A stretch of DNA of 64,000 nucleotides from Bacteroidota bacterium (GTDB lineage Bacteria; Bacteroidota; Bacteroidia; B-17B0; Aurantibacillaceae): NCBI GenBank assembly GCA_019638705.1, contig JAHBTI010000001.1:186001-250000 (forward strand), in the 5' to 3' direction. The translations under genes and the position numbers were made by a program. Of this stretch, positions 8,569-16,793 are shown piece after piece. Below the pieces are notes generated by a model that did not search any database, was not told where the DNA came from, and was given only the letters and a program-made list of their open reading frames with translations. How positions within the stretch are numbered: position 1 is the stretch's first letter; each line of letters starts with the position of its first letter.

Positions 8569-9618
8569 ATGACAACTAAAATTTCAAACTTGTCCCGTAT
8601 GGCTTTGCTGCTGTCGGCACTGTTCCTTATCGTTTCTCTTTTTGTTCCTATTTGGCAAATAGACCTTGACGCGCCGCAATACCCCGAAGGACTGGGGCTT
8701 AAAATTTGGGCAAACAAAATAGCCGGCGATGTGGATATTATAAACGGGCTTAATCATTACATTGGCATGAAAGAACTTCACACCGATGACTTTATGGAAT
8801 TTACGGTGCTGCCCTATATCATCGGTGCGTTTGTGCTGTTCTTTTTGCTTTCGGCGTTGATGGGGAAAAGAAAATGGCTTCACACATCGCTGATTGCGTT
8901 TGTCATTTTCGGTATTGTGGCAATGGTTGATTTTTGGAAATGGGAATACGATTACGGACACAACCTTTCCCCCAATGCTGCCATAATAGTTCCCGGAATG
9001 GCGTATCAACCGCCACTCATAGGCTTTAAGCAACTGCTCAATTTCGGGGCATATTCAGTACCCGATATTGGCGGCTGGTTGTTTGTGGCAGCAGGATTGT
9101 TGTTGGTATTTGCCACAGCAAAAGAAAACGGCTGGCTGAAAAAATTGTCGCGCAAAAAAACAAACGCTTCTCTTGTGGGAATTTCTTTTTTGGCAGTAGT
9201 GCTTTCATCGTGCGGAACTGAAACCGTGCAGCCTATTAAATTAAATACCGATAATTGCGATTTTTGCCGAATGACCATTTCAGACGGTAAATTTGCAGCA
9301 GAGGTAATTACGCAAAAAGGTCGTGCTTACAAATTTGACGACCTTAGTTGTATGCTCGGTTATGTGGCAGAACAGGCAAAGGGCAGTATTAAAAGTTATT
9401 ACATAAACGATTATTTAAAAGACAACGAACTGATTGATGCAACAAGTGCTTGGTATGTATATGATGAGGAATTCAGAAGCCCTATGGGCGGTAATACTGC
9501 CGCTTTTTCTTCGCAGGAAACAGCGCGTGCGTATGCCGAAAAACTTGGCGTGCAGGAAACCGGTTGGAATGAAGTCAGCGAACAGCAGCCCGAACATGAG
9601 CATCACGAAGAACACTAA
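8569..9618 (+). CDS. nosL: Membrane protein fused to NosL-type copper chaperone
   Basis: The first ~200 residues hold about four transmembrane segments (near 10-30, 80-98, 105-122 and 165-185). The remainder is a NosL domain with the Cu(I)-binding region DNCDFCRM (Cys230, Cys233, Met235) followed by FAAEVITQKGRAYKFDDLSCML. The junction contains a hydrophobic stretch ending LSSCGT, which looks like a retained lipoprotein signal of a formerly separate NosL. NosL delivers copper for NosZ maturation. The ATG at 8569 is preferred over an upstream TTG at 8560. The C-terminus is His/Glu-rich. The end overlaps nosD by 23 nt. Confidence 0.88.
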   Translation: MTTKISNLSRMALLLSALFLIVSLFVPIWQIDLDAPQYPEGLGLKIWANKIAGDVDIINGLNHYIGMKELHTDDFMEFTVLPYIIGAFVLFFLLSALMGKRKWLHTSLIAFVIFGIVAMVDFWKWEYDYGHNLSPNAAIIVPGMAYQPPLIGFKQLLNFGAYSVPDIGGWLFVAAGLLLVFATAKENGWLKKLSRKKTNASLVGISFLAVVLSSCGTETVQPIKLNTDNCDFCRMTISDGKFAAEVITQKGRAYKFDDLSCMLGYVAEQAKGSIKSYYINDYLKDNELIDATSAWYVYDEEFRSPMGGNTAAFSSQETARAYAEKLGVQETGWNEVSEQQPEHEHHEEH

Positions 9619-10843
9619 TTTTCTGCTTGCATTCATATTACTGCTTTTGGGCAGTAATTACGTTGTTGCCAAAACAATTTATACAGGAAAAGAATTTACA
9701 AGCATTAAAGCTGCGTTGAATGCCTGTGTAAACGGCGATACACTTATCATCACAAAAGGAGTTTACCGCGAGGGAAATATTGTGATAGACAAATCCATTG
9801 TGTTGCTCGGGGAAAATAAGCCTGTGCTGGACGGTGAACTGAAATACGAAATTATTTCGGTAAAAAGCAATTTTGTTGTTATTAAAGGCTTGGTGCTTAA
9901 AAACTGCGGGCGCATGGTAATGAACGACCCTGCGGCGATAAAAGTTTATGATGTAAAACATGTGCTGATTGAAAACAATACGTTGCTGAATAATTATTTT
10001 GGGATATATCTGCAATATTCGCAAGGCAGCATTGTAAAAAACAATGTTATCAAAGCCTCGCAAAAAGAAGAACATCAGTCGGGAAACGGCATTCATTGCT
10101 GGAAAAGCGACAGCCTGCAAATAACAGGCAACCGCATTTCGGGACACCGTGACGGTATTTATTTTGAGTTTGTAACCCATTCGGTTGTATGGCGAAACAT
10201 TGCCGAAAATAACCTGCGCTACGGATTGCATTTTATGTTTTCAAACAACGATGCTTATTTTACCAACTATTTTAAAAACAACGGCGCGGGCGTTGCCGTA
10301 ATGTTTACCAAACACGTTATTATGGTAAACAACACCTTTGAAGAAAACTGGGGCGATGCCGCTTACGGACTTCTGCTCAAAGAAATTTCAGACGGCTACC
10401 TTGCAGGAAACATTTTTGTGAGAAATACCACAGGCGTTTTCTTTGACGGCTCTAACAGAATAACAGTAGAAAAAAACGTGTTCCAATCAAACGGCTGGGG
10501 AATGAGAATGCAGGCAAACTGCATGGACAATGTGCTTACACACAACAATTTTTTTGGCAACACGTTTGACATAAGCACCAACGGTTCTCTTACACTCAAC
10601 CGTTTTAACGAAAACTACTGGGACAAATACGAAGGCTATGATTTAGACAAAAACCGCATTGGCGATATTCCTTACCGCCCGCTTAGTTTATATTCCGTTA
10701 TTGTAGAAAAAAATCCGCCCGCTATGCTTTTGTATCGCAGTTTTATTATAGGTTTGTTGGATAAATCGGAAAAAGTATTGCCGAGCCTTACACCCGAAAA
10801 TTTTGTGGACAATAACCCCCTGATGAAACCTTTTACACGATGA
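9596..10843 (+). CDS. nosD: NosD, periplasmic CASH-domain copper-site assembly protein
   Basis: NosD works with the NosFY ABC transporter to assemble the CuZ centre of NosZ. From the ATG at 9596 the protein is 415 aa, starting MSITKNTNFLLAFILLLLG, a Sec signal peptide. The reading frame is open further upstream, but an earlier start would remove the signal peptide and overlap nosL extensively. The body is a parallel beta-helix with repeated N-N-x-(I/F) turns (for example IENNTLLNNYFGIYL and FFDGSNRITVEKNVF), as in CASH/NosD-type proteins. It overlaps nosL by 23 nt and nosF by 4 nt, so translation is likely coupled. Confidence 0.93.
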   Translation: MSITKNTNFLLAFILLLLGSNYVVAKTIYTGKEFTSIKAALNACVNGDTLIITKGVYREGNIVIDKSIVLLGENKPVLDGELKYEIISVKSNFVVIKGLVLKNCGRMVMNDPAAIKVYDVKHVLIENNTLLNNYFGIYLQYSQGSIVKNNVIKASQKEEHQSGNGIHCWKSDSLQITGNRISGHRDGIYFEFVTHSVVWRNIAENNLRYGLHFMFSNNDAYFTNYFKNNGAGVAVMFTKHVIMVNNTFEENWGDAAYGLLLKEISDGYLAGNIFVRNTTGVFFDGSNRITVEKNVFQSNGWGMRMQANCMDNVLTHNNFFGNTFDISTNGSLTLNRFNENYWDKYEGYDLDKNRIGDIPYRPLSLYSVIVEKNPPAMLLYRSFIIGLLDKSEKVLPSLTPENFVDNNPLMKPFTR

Positions 10844-11550
10844 TTGAAACCGTAAATATTTCCAAACGTTTTGGCAAATTGCAGGTGTTAAACAACATTA
10901 ACCTGAACCTGAACAGAGGCGAGTGCATTGCGCTGATAGGACCTAACGGCTGCGGAAAAACCACGCTGATTAAATCCATTCTCGGAATGGTGCTGCCCGA
11001 TACAGGTGCTATTATTTTTGACGGAAAAAATATTAAAGGCGATAATCTGTACCGCGCTCACATCGGCTATATGCCGCAGATAGGGCGCTACCCCGAAAAC
11101 ATGAGCATAGGGCAGGTTACCGACATGATTAAAGGCATTAGAAACAGCAACGAGCCTTTGGATAACGACCTGTATGAGCAATTTAAAATAGGCAGTATGT
11201 GGGATAAAAAAATGCGGACACTAAGCGGAGGCACAATACAAAAAGTGAGCGCAACGCTTGCCTTTATGTTTAACCCCAAAGTGCTGATTTTGGACGAACC
11301 TACTGCCGGGCTTGACCCCATTGCCTCCGAAGTGCTGAAAGAAAAAATTATTGCGGCGCGAGAAAACGGTAAACTTATTCTCATTACTTCTCACCTGCTG
11401 AGCGAACTGGAAGACATTGTAAACGGCGTTATTTTTATGCAGGAGGGTAACGTGAAACTGCACAGCAACACCGAAGAACTGAAAAAGAAAACAGGAGAGG
11501 ATACCATTGCAAAATCTATTATTCACCTTTTAAAAAACGAACAGGCATAA
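10840..11550 (+). CDS. nosF: NosF, ATP-binding subunit of the Nos ABC transporter
   Basis: A 236-aa ABC ATPase with Walker A GPNGCGKTT (near residue 34), a Q-loop region GYMPQ, signature LSGGTIQK (in place of the usual LSGGQ), Walker B VLILDEPTAGLDP and the switch His in TSHLLSELE. It pairs with NosY to support copper-centre assembly on NosZ. It overlaps nosD by the ATGA arrangement and shares one base with nosY, so the three genes are tightly coupled. Confidence 0.95.
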   Translation: MIETVNISKRFGKLQVLNNINLNLNRGECIALIGPNGCGKTTLIKSILGMVLPDTGAIIFDGKNIKGDNLYRAHIGYMPQIGRYPENMSIGQVTDMIKGIRNSNEPLDNDLYEQFKIGSMWDKKMRTLSGGTIQKVSATLAFMFNPKVLILDEPTAGLDPIASEVLKEKIIAARENGKLILITSHLLSELEDIVNGVIFMQEGNVKLHSNTEELKKKTGEDTIAKSIIHLLKNEQA

Positions 11551-12314
11551 TGAGAATACTGAAATATGTGGCATTGGATATTTTGAAAAACAAAATCGTG
11601 ATGGCTTATGCAATCATGCTGGCTTTGTTTTCGTGGAGCGCGTTTGGTTTGGAAGACAACGCTTCCAAAGGCGTGCTTACCGTGCTGAATATTATTTTAC
11701 TTACCGTGCCGCTGATGTCGGTGTTGTTTGCCACCATTTATGTTTACAACAGCAACGAATTTATAGAACTTTTGGTAAGCCACCCTGTAAAACGCAGCAT
11801 GATATGGCGCGCCCTGTTTGCGGGTTTGTCGCTGAGCCTTGTGGCGGCATTTATACTTGGAGCAGGCATTCCCATTTTGTTGTTTGCCGATTTTGCCACG
11901 GCAATCATGATGATAACGGCAGGTTCGTTTTTGTCGGTTATTTTTGTTGCCATTGCTTTTTTAAGCAGCATTCTTACAAGAGATAAAGCCAAAGGCATTG
12001 GCATTTCCATACTGCTGTGGTTGTATTTTGCTTTGCTGTTTGACGGCTTGGTGCTGTTTCTGTTTTTTCAGTTTGCCGATTATCCCATAGAAAAATTTGT
12101 AGTGCTGATGAGCGCGTTAAGTCCTGTGGATTTATGCCGCATATTAATTTTGTTGCGCTTGGACGTTTCAGCCATGCTGGGCTACACGGGCGCAGTGTTT
12201 AAAGATTATTTCGGAACGGCAGGCGGGCTTGTGGTATCGTATCTGCTGCTTAGCTTGTGGATAATTGTTCCGTTTATGATGTCGCTGATAAAATTCAGGA
12301 AAAGAGATTTGTAA
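11550..12314 (+). CDS. nosY: NosY, membrane subunit of the Nos ABC transporter
   Basis: A 254-aa ABC-2-type permease with about six transmembrane helices. The conserved pattern after the first helix (DNASKGVLTVLNIILLTVPLMSVLFATIY) and the E-coupling segment LLVSHPVKRSMIWRA match NosY. It partners NosF. It ends the nos operon and converges on norD with 74 nt between the stop codons, where I see no clear terminator hairpin. Confidence 0.93.
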   Translation: MRILKYVALDILKNKIVMAYAIMLALFSWSAFGLEDNASKGVLTVLNIILLTVPLMSVLFATIYVYNSNEFIELLVSHPVKRSMIWRALFAGLSLSLVAAFILGAGIPILLFADFATAIMMITAGSFLSVIFVAIAFLSSILTRDKAKGIGISILLWLYFALLFDGLVLFLFFQFADYPIEKFVVLMSALSPVDLCRILILLRLDVSAMLGYTGAVFKDYFGTAGGLVVSYLLLSLWIIVPFMMSLIKFRKRDL

Positions 12315-12388
12315 TGTGTGCAGATAACTTTACAAAGGCGCAGATGCAAGCACACGCCAAAGGTAATGCAGGAAAAATAACGTACCTG

Positions 12389-14146
12389 CTACCCACCGTG
12401 CCGCAGTTTTTCGTACAGTTTTACCAAAGCCTTTAACAACTCCGCAAGCGATGACAGTATTTCGTGGTTTTCCTGCCCAAACATTTGCGGCAGGTAATAC
12501 CTTGCCGTAGCTTCAATAGCCAAAGCATACGTGTTAATACGGTTTTGATGTAATTCTCTCAATGCCTGTTTCACATCATTAATGCCATATTTCCCTTCAT
12601 AGCGGTCATAATCATTGGGTTTGCCGTCGGAAAGCAGCACTATCCATTTATTGTTTGCCTCTCTGTTGTGCAGCAAACTACCTGAATGACGCAATGCAGG
12701 ACCTATCCGTGTATAACCCGCAGGTTGCAGGCTGCCGATTTTATGTTTTGCGGTACTCCACTTTTCATCAAAATCTTTTACGGTGATGTAAGAAAGGTAA
12801 TTTCGCGTTTGCGAGTAAAAGCATTGTACAGAAAAATCAATACAGTATTCCTGTAAAATTTCGCCAAATAAAATAGCGGTCTGTTTCGCCACATCAATAA
12901 TTCTGTTTCCTGCGGCATAACTGTCGCTTGACAGGCTGATGTCAAGCAGCAATAAAATGCACAAATCTTTTTCCCGCTTTCTGTCAGATATATACACCCT
13001 TTCGGAGGGCGTGTGTCCTGCAATACTATCCGCAAAGCGGTCTGTGAGCATATCAATATCTATTTCGCTGCCTTGTGTCTGCAAATGCTGCTTTACCCAA
13101 CGGTTGCTGAGGCTTGCCAGCATTTTGCGCAGTTGTGTAAGAATGGTCAGGTTTTGTGTAATGGTTTGTTGATAGTAATTGACATCGCTTGTGAAACATG
13201 GCACAGGATATACTTTGCTGTAATCTTTTTTATATTTTCTCCGCACACCGTCCCACTCATCATACAGTATAAAGTGCCCTTTGTTTTCCGTTTCCCTGCT
13301 TTCGGCTATTTGCGCATTATCCGTAAACTCGGTGTCATACACACTATGCACTACATCGTTTGTTCTTACGGTAAATTTCATTGTCAGTTCATCTAAGGCG
13401 TCTTTATGGTCTTCCAGTTCGTCTTCTCCGTCAAAATCGCGCCACGAGCCGCTGAACTCATCGGCAGTATCTACTTTTTCAAAATTATGGGTCAGCACAT
13501 AATCTTGCTGCTGCTTTATATCAACGGTAAGATTAACAATTTCCTCTACGGCACGGGCTTTAAGCGTGGTTTTGGGGAGCGGGCTTTTGTCGTTTTTTAT
13601 TTTTTCAGCCAAGCTGCCCATTATATCTTCTGATGCAGGCACAAGGCTATCTGCCATAAATTTACCGTATAACCACACCGCATCAATTTCCATATTTTTT
13701 GCTCCACCTTTTGATGTTTTTAAGTGTTCGTAGATTTCCTGTAACACAGGAAATCCGTCAAATAAATGTTCAAATATTAAAGGAGCGTTTTTTTGAGACA
13801 GTCTTTGGGCTTCGCTTTCAGATAAATTTCCGGTATTGTAACCGTTTAACCGCAGGCTTTGCTGCGAACACAGATATAAAGTACGAAACAGATAGTAGGT
13901 ATAGTTTTGTTCTTTGCTGTTGTAAAAATCAAAACAGGACGGCAGAAAAAAATTATTGCCTTTAAAACCGCCCTCTTTTACTGCCGGAAACAGTTCAATG
14001 GCATTTCCCGTAACGGCACGTGCCAGTAACAACAAGCGCGGTTTTACAGAATCAAGCTGCACCATACGGTTTTGCGCTTCTTTACGCGGTGCTTTATGCT
14101 TAAAGTAGTTTACAAATTTCCCGAAAATATACTCGTCAAAAGACAT
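12389..14146 (-). CDS. norD: NorD, VWA-domain protein for nitric-oxide reductase activation
   Basis: A 585-aa cytoplasmic protein. The C-terminal third is a von Willebrand A domain with MIDAS motif DISLS (in LLLLDISLSSDSY), a conserved Thr (GYTRIG) and LLSDGKPNDYDRY. NorD works with the MoxR-type ATPase NorQ to install the non-haem iron of cNOR. It is the last gene of the nor/nir operon and abuts norQ with one shared base. Its length is typical of NorD. Confidence 0.93.
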   Translation of the reverse strand: MSFDEYIFGKFVNYFKHKAPRKEAQNRMVQLDSVKPRLLLLARAVTGNAIELFPAVKEGGFKGNNFFLPSCFDFYNSKEQNYTYYLFRTLYLCSQQSLRLNGYNTGNLSESEAQRLSQKNAPLIFEHLFDGFPVLQEIYEHLKTSKGGAKNMEIDAVWLYGKFMADSLVPASEDIMGSLAEKIKNDKSPLPKTTLKARAVEEIVNLTVDIKQQQDYVLTHNFEKVDTADEFSGSWRDFDGEDELEDHKDALDELTMKFTVRTNDVVHSVYDTEFTDNAQIAESRETENKGHFILYDEWDGVRRKYKKDYSKVYPVPCFTSDVNYYQQTITQNLTILTQLRKMLASLSNRWVKQHLQTQGSEIDIDMLTDRFADSIAGHTPSERVYISDRKREKDLCILLLLDISLSSDSYAAGNRIIDVAKQTAILFGEILQEYCIDFSVQCFYSQTRNYLSYITVKDFDEKWSTAKHKIGSLQPAGYTRIGPALRHSGSLLHNREANNKWIVLLSDGKPNDYDRYEGKYGINDVKQALRELHQNRINTYALAIEATARYYLPQMFGQENHEILSSLAELLKALVKLYEKLRHGG

Positions 14147-14952
14147 CAGATAATGAGGTTAGACAAATCCGTCAGGGCATCAATAATTTCCTCCTCGTCT
14201 GTCAGAGGTTCTATGATTGCCGTGCGTACACTAAGCCTTTTGGGCAAACCGGAATGAATGAAATGTGCGGCATCTACAAGTAAACGGGTAGAAACGGTTT
14301 CGGTCAGTCCAAGTTCTTTCAGATTTCTTATTTTTTCGGCAATCTTCACTAACTTTTTGGCGGTGTCTTTATCTACGCCTGTTTCTTTGATAAGTATTTC
14401 TGCTTCGGTTTCTGCTGTGGGATAATTAAACGAGATAGCGGCAAACCGCTGGCGGGTAGAAGGCTTCAGTTCTTTGTAGCCTCGCTGGTAGCCGGGGTTG
14501 AAAGAGGCAACAAGCATAAAATCTTTGTGTGCCTTAATGGTTTTGCCGAGCTTGTCTATATACAGTTCTCTGCGGTGGTCGGTAAGCGGGTGTATGGCAA
14601 CAATTACATCGGGGCGGGCTTCTGCAATTTCGTCAAGATACAGAATAGCCCCTGTTTGAACAGCCGTTACCAAAGGTCCGTCTATCCACACAGTTTCAGC
14701 TCCTTTTATGAGAAACCGCCCAATCAAATCGGTGGCGGAGGTTTCTTCATGGCAGCTTACGGTTATTAACTCTTTACCCAAAACAGAAGCCATGTATTCC
14801 ACAAACCGGGATTTGCCTGTACCCGTAGCTCCTTTCAGCAGCAAAGGTATTTTATTCTTTTCGGCATGAATAAAAACATCTTCTTCTCTGCCCGTTGCAT
14901 GGTAATACGGCTGCATTTTCTTTATAGTACCGTTCATTGTCTGTGTTTCCAT
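14146..14952 (-). CDS. norQ: NorQ, MoxR-type AAA+ ATPase for nitric-oxide reductase activation
   Basis: A 268-aa AAA+ protein with Walker A GATGTGKSRF (near residue 40), Walker B ILYLDEIAEA, sensor region ASFNPGYQRGYKELKPSTRQRF and an arginine-finger region. It acts with NorD on the NorCB complex. It starts 6 nt after the small exported protein gene and is coupled to norD. Confidence 0.95.
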   Translation of the reverse strand: METQTMNGTIKKMQPYYHATGREEDVFIHAEKNKIPLLLKGATGTGKSRFVEYMASVLGKELITVSCHEETSATDLIGRFLIKGAETVWIDGPLVTAVQTGAILYLDEIAEARPDVIVAIHPLTDHRRELYIDKLGKTIKAHKDFMLVASFNPGYQRGYKELKPSTRQRFAAISFNYPTAETEAEILIKETGVDKDTAKKLVKIAEKIRNLKELGLTETVSTRLLVDAAHFIHSGLPKRLSVRTAIIEPLTDEEEIIDALTDLSNLII

Positions 14953-14958
14953 ACTGCT

Positions 14959-15369
14959 CTATATAGTTTTCTTTTTAAATCCGTTCAGCCGCAGCCCTAC
15001 CCCCACACCAATCTGCCATTTACCGTTTTTTACGGCAGATTTGGCATTGTAATACACCGGTATTTGAACAGCCCATATTTTATAGCTGTAAGTAAACCCA
15101 ACGCCAAGACTGGGTGTTACAAAAGCATTTCGGGTAATTCCTTCGTCTTCTTTAAAACGCAGTGAAGGCAACATGCCAAGTATAAATTTTGATTTTCCTT
15201 TAACCAAGTTAATGTTTGGTCCTGTGAAGTTCAGAAATGCTCCCCTGTCCACATAACCAACTATGAGTATGCCGTCATAAACTGCTGTATTGACTTTGGT
15301 TTCCTGCGCCCTTGCCATGCCTGATACAAGGAGGCAGAGAGCGGTTAGTATGGCATATTTTGTTTTCAT
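14959..15369 (-). CDS. Small exported protein of the nor/nir operon, possible beta-barrel
   Basis: 136 aa with a signal peptide (MKTKYAILTALCLLVSGMARAQ). The mature part alternates hydrophobic and polar residues with frequent aromatics and Gly (GVGFTYSYKIWAVQIPVYYNAK and GKWQIGVGVGLRLNGF), as in small outer-membrane beta-barrels. I do not recognise a named family. It lies in the operon between the SCO protein and norQ, with gaps of 6-7 nt, so it is surely co-transcribed with denitrification genes. A role in NOR or NirK maturation, or in the envelope response to NO, is conceivable but unsupported. Confidence 0.75.
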   Translation of the reverse strand: MKTKYAILTALCLLVSGMARAQETKVNTAVYDGILIVGYVDRGAFLNFTGPNINLVKGKSKFILGMLPSLRFKEDEGITRNAFVTPSLGVGFTYSYKIWAVQIPVYYNAKSAVKNGKWQIGVGVGLRLNGFKKKTI

Positions 15370-15376
15370 TTCTTAT

Positions 15377-16012
15377 TTAGTTTATGTTACCTGCCAAACG
15401 CTTAATTACAGACACGGTTTCTTCATTGTTTACTGCCAAGCCTTCCATTTGATGCTGCATGACTCCGTCTTTATCAAATACGCTGATAATATTGGAATGA
15501 GAAAAATCAATCGGTGATATTTCGGCGTACCTTACGGCAAGCACATTGGCAAACTCGCGCGTATTTTCTTCCGTGCTGCGTAAAAAAATCCATTGACTTT
15601 GCGCCATGTCATTCTCTATACTAAATTCCTTTAACCGTTCTGCCGTATCTGTTTCGGGGTCTATGCTAATCAGCAGGTATTTCACGGGAATTGATGTGTC
15701 ATCGCTTATTTTTTTCTGAATATCTTTCATGTCGGCTACAAGCCTTGGGCAAGCCGCTTTGCAGGCAGTGTATATCATTACCGTTACCAGCACACTGCCT
15801 TTGAACTCGCTTAGTGTAATGTGGTCACCTTCCTGTGTTTGCCACTTGGCAGGGAGATGAAAAACAGACATATCACGGAATGTTTCGGTATCTTCGGGCA
15901 GAGGGCTTATATCTGCTGCGCTTTCCGCCTGATGATTTCCGTTTGAACTGCAAGAGAATATGCAGACCCCGACTGAAATAAAGATGAATATAATTGCTAT
16001 CTGCTTCTTCAT
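15377..16012 (-). CDS. SCO1/SenC-family copper chaperone lipoprotein
   Basis: A thioredoxin-fold protein that delivers copper to CuA or other cupredoxin sites. It has a lipoprotein signal with lipobox IFSC (Cys21), the CxxxC copper motif CKAAC (Cys84, Cys88) and the distal His172 in DFSHSNII. Length (211 aa) and motif spacing match the SCO family. Its place after nirK and the SUMF1 gene suggests it supplies copper to NirK, or to the CuA site of NosZ. That target is inference. Confidence 0.93.
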   Translation of the reverse strand: MKKQIAIIFIFISVGVCIFSCSSNGNHQAESAADISPLPEDTETFRDMSVFHLPAKWQTQEGDHITLSEFKGSVLVTVMIYTACKAACPRLVADMKDIQKKISDDTSIPVKYLLISIDPETDTAERLKEFSIENDMAQSQWIFLRSTEENTREFANVLAVRYAEISPIDFSHSNIISVFDKDGVMQHQMEGLAVNNEETVSVIKRLAGNIN

Positions 16013-16037
16013 TGTTTTTCTATTCCCTGTTTCCTTT

Positions 16038-16793
16038 TTATTTTACACACCTGAACCCAAGACTTGCTATGTTATAATTTGCCTTAATACTGTTGCGAAA
16101 AGCATAACGCAGGAAAGCCGTATAATTCATCAGGTCGGTGGCATTAAGCGAGCCTGCTCCGCAAAACAGGTTCTTGTCATTATTATCTCTGTTCTCGCCT
16201 GACAGCATTACCGCATTAAAGTCAGATGTCCATTCCCACACAAGTTCATTGAGGTCATAAATGCCCCAGTAATTGGGTGTTCCGTTACCTGTATTTTTCA
16301 GATACGTTTGCCGTGTTTCATAAGCAGCCATAATATTAGCGTTGTAAAGACTGTCCTTTCTGGCATCGCGTTTTTTGTCGCTTGCCATAGCCGCATATTC
16401 CCATTCATTGGTAGTCGGCAGCCTTTTTCCCATACATTCACAACAGGCTTTGGCGGCATACCACGAAATATGTGTAACCGGAGCATGAAGCAGTTCTTTT
16501 GGCGGAAGGGAATCTCCACTCCAGTTTTTGAGGTAACTTCCGTCAGCAAACAACCTCCTGACTTTGGATTTTTTCCATTGAGGATATTCCTGTACAAACT
16601 GCAAATACTGTGCGTGGGTAACGGGAGCGGTGTCCATAACAAAGTCGGCAATACGGATACTTTTCTCTTCGCTTACACCATACTGAGGTACAAATGTGCC
16701 GCCTTTTACCAAAGCTGTTTCAGCAACTTGCGCAAACGTCTGTTGCGTTATGCAGCACATTAATACCGTAAGTATTTTTATTGCCTGTTTCAT
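16038..16793 (-). CDS. SUMF1/formylglycine-generating-enzyme-fold protein, NirV-like
   Basis: 251 aa with a Sec signal peptide ending TFAQ and an FGE-sulfatase (SUMF1) fold: VKGGTFVPQYG, PVTHAQYLQFV, PVTHISWYAAKACCECMGKRLPTTNEWEYAA, YDLNELVWEWTSD and a C-terminal LGFRCVK. Proteins of this fold encoded next to nirK are called NirV. Their function is not settled. The start codon overlaps the nirK stop by 4 nt, which points to tight coupling with NirK. The export signal places it in the periplasm with NirK. Confidence 0.9.
   Translation of the reverse strand: MKQAIKILTVLMCCITQQTFAQVAETALVKGGTFVPQYGVSEEKSIRIADFVMDTAPVTHAQYLQFVQEYPQWKKSKVRRLFADGSYLKNWSGDSLPPKELLHAPVTHISWYAAKACCECMGKRLPTTNEWEYAAMASDKKRDARKDSLYNANIMAAYETRQTYLKNTGNGTPNYWGIYDLNELVWEWTSDFNAVMLSGENRDNNDKNLFCGAGSLNATDLMNYTAFLRYAFRNSIKANYNIASLGFRCVK

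Noticed and set aside
9434..9595. Upstream extension of nosD
   Set aside because: It overlaps nosL extensively and would bury the signal peptide that starts at 9596.
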